NCBI RefSeq assembly: GCF_900100155.1
Contig: NZ_FMTP01000001.1
Location: 930,001 to 994,000 of the forward strand
Length of the DNA stretch: 64,000 nucleotides
Reading direction: 5' to 3'
Origin: Ancylobacter rudongensis
GTDB lineage: Bacteria > Pseudomonadota > Alphaproteobacteria > Rhizobiales > Xanthobacteraceae
The notes under the pieces were generated by a model that was given only the letters and a program-made list of their open reading frames with translations, did not search any database and was not told the DNA's origin. Shown here piece by piece: positions 22,296 through 29,840 of the stretch (the stretch's first letter is position 1; every line of letters begins with the position of its first letter). A program made the position numbers and the translations under genes.

Positions 22296-22664
22296 TCACA
22301 CCGCCCCGCCGGTCAACAGGCCCTGCATGGAGCGGGCGATGTCGGCGGGCACATAGGGCTTGGCGACGAACAGGCTGCCGGGTGGAAGGTCGGCCGTTGC
22401 AGCGATCCGGTTGCCTGAGGTCACGATGATCCGCACCGGCGGCCAGCGCTCGCGCACCGCCGCCGAGAGCTTGAGCCCGTCCATGCTGCCCGGCATGTCG
22501 ATATCGGTGAACAGCAGCCGGATTTCCGGCACGGCTTCGAGGATTTTCAGCGCCTGATCGGCGCTCGCCGCCTCATGCACCTCGAATCCGTTTTCGGCGA
22601 GATAGTCGGCGATGTCGAAGCGCACAAGCGCCTCGTCTTCCACCACCAGCACTGCAATTGGCAT
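22296..22664 (-). CDS. Single-domain response regulator
   Basis: The 122-residue receiver-only protein begins MPIAVLVVEDEALVRFDIAD. It has the acidic pair ED at residues 9-10, phosphoacceptor aspartate in LLFTDIDMPGSMDG, and the conserved lysine in LFVAKPY. There is no output domain, so it probably acts by protein contact or in a phosphorelay, as many alphaproteobacterial CheY-like proteins of the FixJ/HWE-kinase-associated group do. No kinase gene is adjacent. A longer open frame upstream is arginine-rich and unlikely. Confidence 0.85.
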   Translation of the reverse strand: MPIAVLVVEDEALVRFDIADYLAENGFEVHEAASADQALKILEAVPEIRLLFTDIDMPGSMDGLKLSAAVRERWPPVRIIVTSGNRIAATADLPPGSLFVAKPYVPADIARSMQGLLTGGAV

Positions 22665-22984
22665 ACTCAAGACCTCGGCGCCGGCGCACGGCTCACGGCC
22701 GCAACGAGAGGCAACGCCGCATGCCGCAGAACGATCCCGCCTTTTCTCCGAACCCCATTTTTGTGGCGCCGCCCCTGCCCTCTGGCCCGTTGTCGCCATT
22801 CGCCGCCGGAAATCGCGCGCGCGGCTTGTCGGCCATGGCGTGATGGCGCTATGTAGGGGCCGACGATGTCGCGTCCCGCCGGGCCGCACTTCCCCTCGCT
22901 GCGTCTTGCTTCCGTGAGATGCAGCCGTGTCGGTTCCAACGAACCGCCCAACCAGCAGCCGTGCTGCATGTGATCGGACAAGAA
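22665..22984. other. Intergenic region before rpsU
   Basis: The 320 bases lie between the divergent receiver gene and rpsU. No conserved frame, repeat or clear promoter could be identified; the open frames here are low-complexity and arginine-rich. It presumably carries both promoters and the rpsU leader. Confidence 0.4.
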
Positions 22985-23275
22985 TTGCAGGTCCTCGTTC
23001 GCGACAACAATGTCGAACAAGCCATGAGGGTTTTGAAGAAGAAGATGCAGCGCGAAGGCATCTTCCGCGAGATGAAGGCGCGCCGCGCTTACGAGAAGCC
23101 GTCTGAGCGGCGCAATCGTGAAGACGCCGAGGCCATCCGCCGGACCAAGAAGGCCGCCCGCAAGCAGGCCATTCGCGACGGGCTCATCGCCGCGCCGAAA
23201 AAGAAGCCGTTGGTCGGTCGCGGCCTGCCGCGTCCCGGCGCCCCTGGCGCCCCCAGCGCACCGGCCGCCGAATAA
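22985..23275 (+). CDS. rpsU: 30S ribosomal protein S21
   Basis: The 96-residue S21 protein has the family start (M)[19 protein letters not shown], then [21 protein letters not shown], and a basic C-terminal extension ending in a Pro/Ala-rich tail. The conserved N terminus puts the start at a TTG codon (22985); the in-frame ATG at 22919 would add 22 residues with no family resemblance. S21 assists translation initiation on the 30S subunit. It precedes cspA, a pairing common in alphaproteobacteria. Confidence 0.88.
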   Translation: MQVLVRDNNVEQAMRVLKKKMQREGIFREMKARRAYEKPSERRNREDAEAIRRTKKAARKQAIRDGLIAAPKKKPLVGRGLPRPGAPGAPSAPAAE

Positions 23276-23458
23276 AATAAATCTTGCAGGGGTTGTGAGA
23301 ACACCACATCCTCTGTACGATAAGGCATCGATCTTGGACGTTGAACTTTGTTTTGCGCACACTTGCGCCGTAGCGAACTTCCTCTCAAATCGATGTCAAC
23401 CTGATGCTCGCATGCGTGCGTGCACTCAAATCACTATGTCGACTGAAAGGATTTAGTC

Positions 23459-23668
23459 ATGGCTACGGGTACTGTGAAGTGGTTTAATGGCCAGAAGGGC
23501 TTTGGTTTCATTCAGCCGGACAATGGCGGGCCGGACGTGTTCGTTCACATCTCTGCGGTTGAGCGCGCGGGCCTGATGGGCCTGAACGAAGGCCAGAAGG
23601 TGTCCTACGAGCTCGAGACCGATCGCCGCAGCGGCAAGAGCTCGGCCGGCAGCCTCAAGGCTGCGTGA
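23459..23668 (+). CDS. Cold-shock protein (CspA family)
   Basis: The 69-residue single cold-shock domain has RNP1 KGFGFIQ and RNP2 VFVHISA, beginning [12 protein letters not shown]. It acts as an RNA chaperone. GAAAGGA precedes the ATG, and a leader of up to 180 bases separates it from rpsU, as is usual for temperature-regulated csp genes. A strong intrinsic terminator follows. Confidence 0.94.
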   Translation: MATGTVKWFNGQKGFGFIQPDNGGPDVFVHISAVERAGLMGLNEGQKVSYELETDRRSGKSSAGSLKAA

Positions 23669-23730
23669 CGACATTGCTTCCGGTCGTTGACCACGGATGT
23701 ACTGGCAACGGTCGTTGAGGCAGTAGTGGG

Positions 23731-23758
23731 AAGGCCGGGGAAACCCGGCCTTTTTTTT
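23731..23758 (+). terminator. Intrinsic terminator after the cold-shock gene
   Basis: AAGGCCGGG and CCCGGCCTT form a 9-bp stem with a GAAA tetraloop at 23731-23752, followed by eight T residues. This is a textbook rho-independent terminator. Confidence 0.92.
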
Positions 23759-23781
23759 GCGTTTACGAAGGGAAGTTCAGC

Positions 23782-24009
23782 ATGCCCAAACGAGCGCAGG
23801 AGACTCCCTTCAAGCCGAAGATGTCTCAGTCGGAGAGCAAGGCCGATTCGGTTTCCCGGATCGCCATGTCGATGATCGAGCATGAATCGGTGGCCCGCGA
23901 AGCCAAGATCGCCCGCCTGCGGGAGGCGCGGCTGGCCAAGGAGGCGGCCGAGCGCAGCCTCGCCGCCGCAGCGGCGCCCAAGCCGACCCGTCGAACCGTC
24001 AAGCGTTAA
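23782..24009 (+). CDS. Small basic protein, unknown function
   Basis: The 75-residue, highly charged protein begins MPKRAQETPFKPKMSQSESK, with a central Ala/Arg/Glu-rich segment likely to be helical (REAKIARLREARLAKEAAER) and a basic tail RRTVKR. GAAGG precedes the ATG. It has no membrane segment and no motif I recognise. It sits between the cold-shock terminator and another small helical protein gene, 18 bases apart, so the two may be co-transcribed. Confidence 0.6.
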   Translation: MPKRAQETPFKPKMSQSESKADSVSRIAMSMIEHESVAREAKIARLREARLAKEAAERSLAAAAAPKPTRRTVKR

Positions 24010-24027
24010 TCTCCCGCGAAAGTTGCC

Positions 24028-24240
24028 ATGCCTGCTGCCCTGAACGACCCGATGACCGTTAAGCTCAAGACACTGCGAAACCGGCTTCTTGCCGAGCAGC
24101 GCGATCTGATTTCCATCGCCGCCGAGATCAACTCCCTGCCCTCCGACAAGACGATCCAGAAGATCGCCAATCTTGAGGTTGCCATCGGCGCCGTCGAATC
24201 GATGCTCGACGAGGCCGCCGGCGAACGGCCTGCGAACTAG
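24028..24240 (+). CDS. Small helical protein, unknown function
   Basis: The 70-residue protein begins MPAALNDPMTVKLKTLRNRL; its heptad-like pattern (LRNRLLAEQRDLISIAAEIN, then IQKIANLEVAIGAVESML) suggests a two-helix coiled coil. No catalytic or metal-binding residues stand out. It follows the small basic protein gene by 18 bases and ends 13 bases before the convergent TetR gene. Confidence 0.55.
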   Translation: MPAALNDPMTVKLKTLRNRLLAEQRDLISIAAEINSLPSDKTIQKIANLEVAIGAVESMLDEAAGERPAN

Positions 24241-24252
24241 CCGGCGGTCGGC

Positions 24253-24849
24253 TCAACTGGGCTTTGCCAGCAGCCCCTGCGCCAGGCAGCGAAACGCCTC
24301 GATCGCCTTTGGGAGAGCCTGCGCCGGCGACGGGCTCGCGGCGGTCCACAGAGCCGCGTTCAGCGCCGCGCCGTTGATCAGCCAAGCCGCTGCCGCCGGG
24401 TCCAGTGGCTTCAGCACGCCCGCGGCGATCAGTTTTTCCACCGTGTGCCGAGTCGTCTCAAGGCAGGCATTCTGGCTCGGCCATTGCGCAGGATCGCCCA
24501 GCACGGCTGGCCCGTCGAGCAGCACGATTCGCTGCACCTCCGGCTCCAGCGCCATCTCGATATAGGCTGCCCCCTCGGCCAGCAGTCCTTCCCATAATGA
24601 GTCGGCGCGTGCGGCGATCGCTTGGGCGCGGGCCGCCATTTCGGCGTCGATCTGGTGCACGACGGCGGCCAGAAGCCCGCGCTTGTCGCCGAAATTGTGA
24701 TAGAGCGCCCCGCGCGTCAGTCCGGCCGCCGCTGTCAGATCATCCATCGACGCGTCGGCATAGCCTTTTTCGGCAAAGGCTTTACGGGCGGCCGCCACCA
24801 GCTTGGCCCGCGTTGCCTCCATCTTTTCGGCCCGGCGTCCCCCAGCCAT
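24253..24849 (-). CDS. TetR-family transcriptional regulator
   Basis: The 198-residue regulator begins MAGGRRAEKMEATRAKLVAA and has the TetR helix-turn-helix MDDLTAAAGLTRGALYHNFG (about residues 35-54) followed by KRGLLAAV. The C-terminal ligand domain resembles the TetR_C subgroups whose ligands are unknown. It is divergent from the RidA-like gene, with two matching palindromes between them, so it probably represses both. The upstream open extension of 48 codons would cover those palindromes and is rejected. Confidence 0.88.
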   Translation of the reverse strand: MAGGRRAEKMEATRAKLVAAARKAFAEKGYADASMDDLTAAAGLTRGALYHNFGDKRGLLAAVVHQIDAEMAARAQAIAARADSLWEGLLAEGAAYIEMALEPEVQRIVLLDGPAVLGDPAQWPSQNACLETTRHTVEKLIAAGVLKPLDPAAAAWLINGAALNAALWTAASPSPAQALPKAIEAFRCLAQGLLAKPS

Positions 24850-24890
24850 CTCGCGCTTTCTCCTGCCTGCCACCGGCGCTTCCAGTTGAC

Positions 24891-24930
24891 ATACGCCGCG
24901 TATACTAACACTTTCACATACGAGACGTAT
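24891..24930. promoter_or_regulatory. Paired TetR-type operators
   Basis: Two copies of ATACG-N3-CGTAT lie 27 bp centre to centre: ATACGCCGCGTAT at 24891-24903 (an extended perfect palindrome) and ATACGAGACGTAT at 24918-24930. They lie between the divergent TetR and RidA-like genes, with TTGACA overlapping the first copy. Confidence 0.65.
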
Positions 24931-24991
24931 ATCACATGCGGCCGACCGCGCGAGAGCCGCCGGCCGCCTCCGGAACCGAAAGGACGCACAC

Positions 24992-25375
24992 ATGCGCGAC
25001 GCCGTTTTCCCCGCCGACAGGCACGCCCTTTATGAGGCCCATGGCTATTCCGCTGCCGTGCGCTCGGGAGACCTGCTGTTTGTTTCCGGACAGGTCGGCA
25101 GCCGCCCGGATGGCTCACCCGAGCCGGATTTCGGTCGTCAGGTCGCGCTGGCCTTCGCCAATCTGCGCGCGACGCTCACGGCGGCGGGCTGCACTTTCGA
25201 CGACATCATCGACGTGACCAGCTTCCACACTGATCCGGAGCACCAGTTCGACACCGTGCTGGCGGCCAAGGCGCAGGCCTTTCCGGCGGCGCCCTACCCC
25301 GCATGGACCGCCATCGGGGTGAACTGGCTCGCCGGCTTCGATTTCGAGATCAAGGTGATCGCACGTCTGCCTTAA
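24992..25375 (+). CDS. RidA/YjgF/Rid-family protein
   Basis: The 127-residue Rid-family protein has the conserved core LFVSGQVG, VTSFHTDPEHQFDTV and PAPYPAWTAIGVNWLA. Archetypal RidA hydrolyses reactive enamine/imine intermediates and has an arginine near its C-terminal strand. Here the matching stretch reads TAIGVNWLAGFDFEIKVIARLP without the catalytic Arg in the usual position, so this may be one of the non-archetypal Rid subfamilies. Expression is probably controlled by the divergent TetR protein. Confidence 0.82.
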   Translation: MRDAVFPADRHALYEAHGYSAAVRSGDLLFVSGQVGSRPDGSPEPDFGRQVALAFANLRATLTAAGCTFDDIIDVTSFHTDPEHQFDTVLAAKAQAFPAAPYPAWTAIGVNWLAGFDFEIKVIARLP

Positions 25376-25625
25376 GCGGGTGCGGCGTCGCGGTGAACGG
25401 CGCGGCGCCGCTGAAAATCGCCTGGGAGGTGAAGCCGCGCGAAACGCTCGCCCAGATGCGGTGCGAAGTGCTGAATGGTCAACGCGGCGATGTGAATGTG
25501 CTGCGCTCGTTTCCCACCGTCATGTCCCCTGCCGGACGTCGTGCAATTTCAGGTTGGCCTGCTCTGGACGATAGCATTTCGTTGCGTTAGGTGTAGAGGC
25601 AATGGTGGCAACTTGAGCGCGATCC

Positions 25626-25907
25626 ATGCCCCTTTCGCCCAGCTCGGAGGTCGTTCGCCGGCCTCATCCGCTCGAGGCAGCCATCGGCGATACGCAGGTG
25701 CTGCTGGATGTCGAGCAGGGTCTTTACTTCGGGCTGAACGCGGTCGCCATCAGCATTTGGCAACGTCTCGACCAGCCCATCCGGGTCAGCGATCTCTGCG
25801 GGTCGCTCAAGGCCGAATATGAGGGCGAGGAAGCGCGGATCGAGGCGGAGGTGTTCGCCTTTCTGGCGCAGCTTGAGGCCCAGAACCTCATCGACGTCAG
25901 CGGGTGA
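25626..25907 (+). CDS. PqqD-like peptide-recognition protein (RRE)
   Basis: The 93-residue PqqD-fold protein is predicted as a winged helix that binds the leader of a ribosomally made peptide. Typical features are DVEQGLYFGLNAVAISIWQR (the D/E-x-x-x-G-x-Y/F-x-x-L-N strand-turn), then a helical C terminus with LCGSLKAEYEGEEARIEAEV and a final LEAQNLIDV. It is the first gene of a coupled operon (GTGA overlap region) with an HPr-kinase-like gene and a sulfotransferase. In lasso-peptide loci this protein is called B1 and delivers the precursor to the processing enzymes. No pqqABCE genes are present. Confidence 0.85.
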   Translation: MPLSPSSEVVRRPHPLEAAIGDTQVLLDVEQGLYFGLNAVAISIWQRLDQPIRVSDLCGSLKAEYEGEEARIEAEVFAFLAQLEAQNLIDVSG

Positions 25908-25921
25908 CGGCGGCGGCTCAC

Positions 25922-26824
25922 ATGACCGACGGCCTCCTCTGCGGCTGGCGTGTCCGTTCCGCCATCGCCTTGCCCGAACTGCTGGAATGGCAGGGCGACG
26001 ACCGGCCGCCAGACCTCACGGTCCGCCTCGGTGAGGTTGATGAGAGCCTGCCCCAAGGGCGGGCGATCAGCCCCTTCCTGCAGATTGACAGCACCGGCGC
26101 CGGCCTGTTGCAGGTGCCGATGGTCGGGCGGTTCCTTGTGCGCCAATCGGGCGACATCACCGTTGCGCCGCAGCCGGGGGCGAGCGACGCCGAAATCCGG
26201 CTGTTCCTGCTCGGCTCGGTGCTCGGCATGGTCTGCCATCAGCGCGGCCTGCTGCCGCTACATGCCTCCAGCGTCGTCATCGATGGTGGCGCCGTCGCCT
26301 TCTGCGGCCATTCGGGCATGGGCAAGTCCACCCTGGCTCTGCGCTTTGCGCGGCGCGGTCACGCGGTCGTCTCTGATGATGTCTGTGTCCTCGACAATGG
26401 TGCACCCGCGAGGGTGCGGCCCTCCTTTCCGCGGCTGAAACTCTGGCGCGATGCGATCGAGGATGCGGCGCTCTCACCCGAAGGATTGGAGCGCAACCGG
26501 CGCGGCCAGGAGAAATTCCATTTCCTCGAACCGGAGGCGGGCGTGCGCGATCCCCTCCCCCTGCGCGCCATCTTCCTGCTCCGGCGGGCCAGTCTGGACG
26601 CGAAGGAAGGGATCGAGCGTCTGTCGGCGCCGCTCGACATTGTCGCCGCGCTGGAGGCCGAGACCTTTCGGCCGGAGATCGGGCGGGCGCTGGGGGCCGA
26701 GAGGTCGCTGTTTCAGGCGCGCGCCCTGCTCGCAAGTACGGTGCCGGTCTACCAGCTGCGGCGCCAGCCGGATGCGCCGCCCGAACGCTGGCTCGACGCC
26801 ATCGTCGCAACCGTGCGGGAATGA
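25922..26824 (+). CDS. HPr-kinase-like protein (possible peptide kinase)
   Basis: The 300-residue protein has the HPr kinase/phosphorylase C-terminal fold: LPLHASSVVID (residues 111-121), Walker A CGHSGMGKSTLAL (about 128-140) and a SDDVCVL metal/base motif at 151-157. HPr is not encoded nearby. Relatives in lasso-peptide loci (the paeninodin type) phosphorylate the C-terminal serine of the precursor. The alternative GTG start at 25904 overlaps the pqqD-like stop; the ATG at 25922 is preferred. The next gene overlaps by ATGA. Confidence 0.83.
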   Translation: MTDGLLCGWRVRSAIALPELLEWQGDDRPPDLTVRLGEVDESLPQGRAISPFLQIDSTGAGLLQVPMVGRFLVRQSGDITVAPQPGASDAEIRLFLLGSVLGMVCHQRGLLPLHASSVVIDGGAVAFCGHSGMGKSTLALRFARRGHAVVSDDVCVLDNGAPARVRPSFPRLKLWRDAIEDAALSPEGLERNRRGQEKFHFLEPEAGVRDPLPLRAIFLLRRASLDAKEGIERLSAPLDIVAALEAETFRPEIGRALGAERSLFQARALLASTVPVYQLRRQPDAPPERWLDAIVATVRE

Positions 26825-27657
26825 GTGGCCTCCGCCTCATCGCCTCCTATCCCAAATCCGGCAACACCTGGTTGCGGGCTTTCCTGGCCAGCCATCTGCG
26901 TGGTGGCCAGCCGATCGATCTCAATGCCGATCTGGCACGGATCGGGACCCTCACCTCGCGGTCCCTGCAGGACCTCCATGCCGGCTTGGAACATGCGGAC
27001 CTGATGCCGCCGGAGGTCGCCCTGCTTCGGCCCCTCACCAGTCGCCGCATCGCCCAAGAGCAGCCGGGCCTCTACAAGACGCACGATTCCAATCTCGTCC
27101 CGCCCGGCGCGGGCGAACCGGCGATTCCCGCCGATGCCATAGACCGCGCCGTCTACATCGTCCGCGACCCGCGCGACGTGGCGATCTCGGCGGCGCATCA
27201 TTTCGGCTGGTCGCTGGCGGTCAGCGTCGACCGGATGGCCGATGCGTCCTTCCGCCTGGGTCACTCATCGACCCGGCTCAACGTCAATGTCGAGCAGTGG
27301 GTCTCGTCCTGGAGCGCCCATGTGGAGAGCTGGCTCGACGCGGGCGATCTGCACCTTCTGCCGCTGCGCTATGAGGACCTGCTGGCTGACCCGCTGGAGG
27401 GTTTCACCCAGCTCTGCCGGTTCCTGGAGTTGGACGACACGCGGCCGGCGGTCGGCCGCAGCCTGGAGGCCTGCAGCTTCAGCGCGCTCGCCGGCCAGGA
27501 GACCCGCACCGGATTCCGCGAGCGTTACCATGCCTCCACCGCGCCGTTTTTCCGCGCGGGGGGCGCCGGCGGGTGGCGCACGGCGCTGGCGCCTGAGCTG
27601 GCGGAGCGTCTGGTGGCAGAGCAGGGCCGGGTCATGGCGCGCCTCGGCTATCGCTGA
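26821..27657 (+). CDS. Sulfotransferase
   Basis: The 278-residue cytosolic PAPS-dependent sulfotransferase has the 5'-phosphosulfate loop SYPKSGNTWLR (residues 9-19) and the 3'-phosphate site RDPRDVAIS (115-123), followed by AAHHFG and late PLRYEDLLADP. The acceptor is unknown. Its start overlaps the kinase-like gene stop by ATGA, so it belongs to the same transcript as the PqqD-like and kinase-like genes. A sulfated peptide is a reasonable guess from context. It converges on the cyclase gene with a 21-base gap. Confidence 0.87.
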   Translation: MSGLRLIASYPKSGNTWLRAFLASHLRGGQPIDLNADLARIGTLTSRSLQDLHAGLEHADLMPPEVALLRPLTSRRIAQEQPGLYKTHDSNLVPPGAGEPAIPADAIDRAVYIVRDPRDVAISAAHHFGWSLAVSVDRMADASFRLGHSSTRLNVNVEQWVSSWSAHVESWLDAGDLHLLPLRYEDLLADPLEGFTQLCRFLELDDTRPAVGRSLEACSFSALAGQETRTGFRERYHASTAPFFRAGGAGGWRTALAPELAERLVAEQGRVMARLGYR

Positions 27658-27678
27658 CGCTTCCTCACGCGGCGCAGG

Positions 27679-29550
27679 CTACCCGTTGCCGCCCTCGACC
27701 CGGCGGATGAACCGGCCGGCGGTGAGGGCGCGGCTGAATGTGCAGAGATAATCGTAGGTTGCCCGCTCTCCAGCGTCCTCGGCGCCGGGCCAGGCATCGA
27801 GGAGTTGGTCCATGCGGTCGAGATCGAGGCATTCGCTGGCGAAGGGGCTGTTGCGCAGCCGCGCCACTTCCGCCCGCAGGCCTGGGAGTGCCGCCTGGAA
27901 GCCGACCCGCCAGTCGGCCGCCTGCAGCCCCTTGCGCCGTTCGTCGAGAACCATGTCCGGCAGCAGGCCGCGCATGGTGCGGCGAATGAGCGAGCGCGGC
28001 ACGCCGCCGCGCGCAAACTGCTCGTCTGGAATGGAGAGGCAAAGCTCGATCACCCGCCGGTCGCTGGTGGGGTCGCGCACATCAATGCCGAACAGACGGC
28101 GCGTCGACATGACGGTGTGGCCGCGATGGTCGGTGCGGTCGAGCACGGCGAGGCGCAGGGCGCGGCTGTCGCCTCGTGCGAGGTTGCCGAGTTTGCAGGC
28201 CATGTCCATGGCACGCCCCTCCATGCCGGAGCGGTGAAGAAACGCGGGATGGATGGCGGAATAATCGAAAAGCCCCGGCGTCCCGCGCCCGACCGCGGCC
28301 CGCAGGCTGCGGCTGAAACGCGTCGGCAGCAGACTATCTGCCGCCTGCCCGGCAATGCCGAGCCAGGAGCGGCCACCACCGCGCCTGAGGTCGCGCACGG
28401 TTCGCAACGCGCCGAGCAGATCGCCACGTCGCAAGTGGCCCGCCAGTCGTTCGCCGCCATTATGGCTGATGGTCATATTACCCATCGCCCCCTGCAGAAC
28501 GACATCGAGCCGCCGGCGCTTCGCCTCGCGGAAGATGCCGTTTATCCAGACGTTGTTGGAGGCGTTCAGCACCGGCCAGTCATTGCCCGCCTCGCGCAGA
28601 TCCAGCGCGTCGAGCAGCGGCTCGGCGTCGTTGTCGATGCGCACATGCGTGATGTTTGGATAAAGCGTCGCCACCTCGGCGGCATAGGGCCATTCATCGG
28701 TAAAGCGGTTGCGGATGGCCGGTTGCGGATGGCGTGGAGCGGCGGTGAAGGCGGTCAGTTCCCGTCCCTGCGACGCCAGTTGCCGTGCGGCCAGCGCCGT
28801 GACGCTCGAACTGTCGAGCCCACCGGAGAGATTGCTGCCGATACGCTCGCCCGGGCCAATCCGGGCACGTACCGCTTCGTCAAGCGCCTCGCGCAACGCC
28901 TCTTCATAGTCTTCGTCGCAGGGCAGGTGGATCACCGGCAGCTCCTCCGGCCGCCACCAGCGCTCCAGCGTGGCCTCGCCCGCCACCCAGCGCACGACAT
29001 GGCCGGGTGGCACCCGGTTGACCCCGCGAAAGAAGGTGCGCAGTGGCTCGCGCGGCAGCATGCAGAGCCAGGCCGCCATCTGGTCGCGGTCGATCTCGCG
29101 CGGCACGTCGGGGCAGGCGAACAGGCCACGCTGCTCGGTGGCGAACAGCAGGCGTCCGCGATCGGTCCAGAAGAACAGCGTGCGCAGGGCGCCGGGATCG
29201 GTGGCGAGGTAGAAGGTGCGCGCGTCCCTGTCCCAGATCGCGCAGGCATAGTCGCCGATGAGATGGGTGAAGCAGTCCCTGCCCCATCGATGATAGGCCG
29301 CGAGCAGGAGCGCGCCCGTATCGGTGGCCGCGGCGAGGCCGAGGCGGTTCAGGAGGGCGTCGCGGTTGTCCAGGCGGCCGTCGAAGCCGAGGATCGCCCG
29401 GCTGTCTTGCGCGGCAATCGCGTCCTCGCAGGCGGCGAGAGCACACTCTGTTGCGATCGTCGCAGAAGGGCCGCGCGCCGACCGCCTGAGGGCGGCGAGG
29501 CTACGATCGGCCGTTCCGGGCGCCAGATTCAGCCCGCCGCAAAATCCCAT
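27679..29550 (-). CDS. Asparagine-synthetase-like ATP-dependent ligase (lasso cyclase type)
   Basis: The 623-residue AsnB-superfamily protein has a degenerate N-terminal glutaminase-like domain (it starts MGFCGGLNLAPG, so the Cys2 nucleophile of true asparagine synthetase is absent) and a C-terminal synthetase domain with PP-loop SGGLDSS (242-248). Lacking glutaminase chemistry, it should activate a carboxylate with ATP for attack by another amine, as lasso-peptide macrolactam cyclases do. The start at 29550 gives the MGF N terminus with AAGG upstream; a GTG at 29592 is possible. Its context supports peptide modification. Confidence 0.85.
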   Translation of the reverse strand: MGFCGGLNLAPGTADRSLAALRRSARGPSATIATECALAACEDAIAAQDSRAILGFDGRLDNRDALLNRLGLAAATDTGALLLAAYHRWGRDCFTHLIGDYACAIWDRDARTFYLATDPGALRTLFFWTDRGRLLFATEQRGLFACPDVPREIDRDQMAAWLCMLPREPLRTFFRGVNRVPPGHVVRWVAGEATLERWWRPEELPVIHLPCDEDYEEALREALDEAVRARIGPGERIGSNLSGGLDSSSVTALAARQLASQGRELTAFTAAPRHPQPAIRNRFTDEWPYAAEVATLYPNITHVRIDNDAEPLLDALDLREAGNDWPVLNASNNVWINGIFREAKRRRLDVVLQGAMGNMTISHNGGERLAGHLRRGDLLGALRTVRDLRRGGGRSWLGIAGQAADSLLPTRFSRSLRAAVGRGTPGLFDYSAIHPAFLHRSGMEGRAMDMACKLGNLARGDSRALRLAVLDRTDHRGHTVMSTRRLFGIDVRDPTSDRRVIELCLSIPDEQFARGGVPRSLIRRTMRGLLPDMVLDERRKGLQAADWRVGFQAALPGLRAEVARLRNSPFASECLDLDRMDQLLDAWPGAEDAGERATYDYLCTFSRALTAGRFIRRVEGGNG

Positions 29551-29582
29551 GAATGGAGCCTTGTGGCCGCCGGCGCCGCCCT

Positions 29583-29666
29583 TCAGGGCCACAACCGACG
29601 GCGCTGTCTCACGCCGCGCGCGAAATGGTCGATGCGCCGGGAACCCCGCCGAACGACGGTCATCAT
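29583..29666 (-). CDS. Possible 26-27-residue arginine-rich peptide before the cyclase
   Basis: A very short frame begins MMTVVRRGSRRIDHFARG with GGAGG five bases before the second ATG, the best ribosome-binding site in this stretch. It lies between the candidate precursor stop and the cyclase start. It could be a second peptide, a translational coupler, or chance. The alternative is that the GGAGG serves a longer leader of the cyclase gene. Confidence 0.25.
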   Translation of the reverse strand: MMTVVRRGSRRIDHFARGVRQRRRLWP

Positions 29667-29684
29667 CACCTCCGGGTCGAGCCC

Positions 29685-29840
29685 CTAGGAGGTAACGGTC
29701 TCCTCCCCCGTGCCGGCTTCACTCACCTGCGCGCCGGCCATGGGCGCCACCTCGATCACCGGCGTCTCCCAGACGGGCTTCCCGACCGGCACTTTCCGAA
29801 CGGCACCGGCATCGATGCCATCGCTCGCTTCGCTTCCCAT
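29685..29840 (-). CDS. Candidate ribosomal-peptide precursor (51 residues)
   Basis: A 51-codon frame lies upstream of the cyclase on the same strand. Residues 1-20 are Gly/Asp/Ala-rich; residues 21-35 read KPVWETPVIEVAPMA; the remainder, GAQVSEAGTGEETVTS, is small and acidic and ends in serine. W24-x-x-P27-x-I29 matches the Y/W-x-x-P-x-L motif that PqqD-type recognition elements bind in lasso-peptide leaders. The terminal Ser is where paeninodin-type kinases act. An in-frame TAA just before the ATG fixes the start. Assignment as a precursor is inference; no close homologue is recalled. Confidence 0.55.
   Translation of the reverse strand: MGSEASDGIDAGAVRKVPVGKPVWETPVIEVAPMAGAQVSEAGTGEETVTS

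Noticed and set aside
25376..25625. Precursor peptide gene directly upstream of the PqqD-like gene
   Set aside because: Short frames here lack a leader motif (no Y/W-x-x-P) and good ribosome-binding sites; the frame at 29685-29840 is a better candidate.
25626..25907. Pyrroloquinoline-quinone biosynthesis (PqqD)
   Set aside because: No pqqA, B, C or E gene is nearby; neighbours are a kinase-like protein, sulfotransferase and cyclase, so the protein is better read as a peptide-recognition element.
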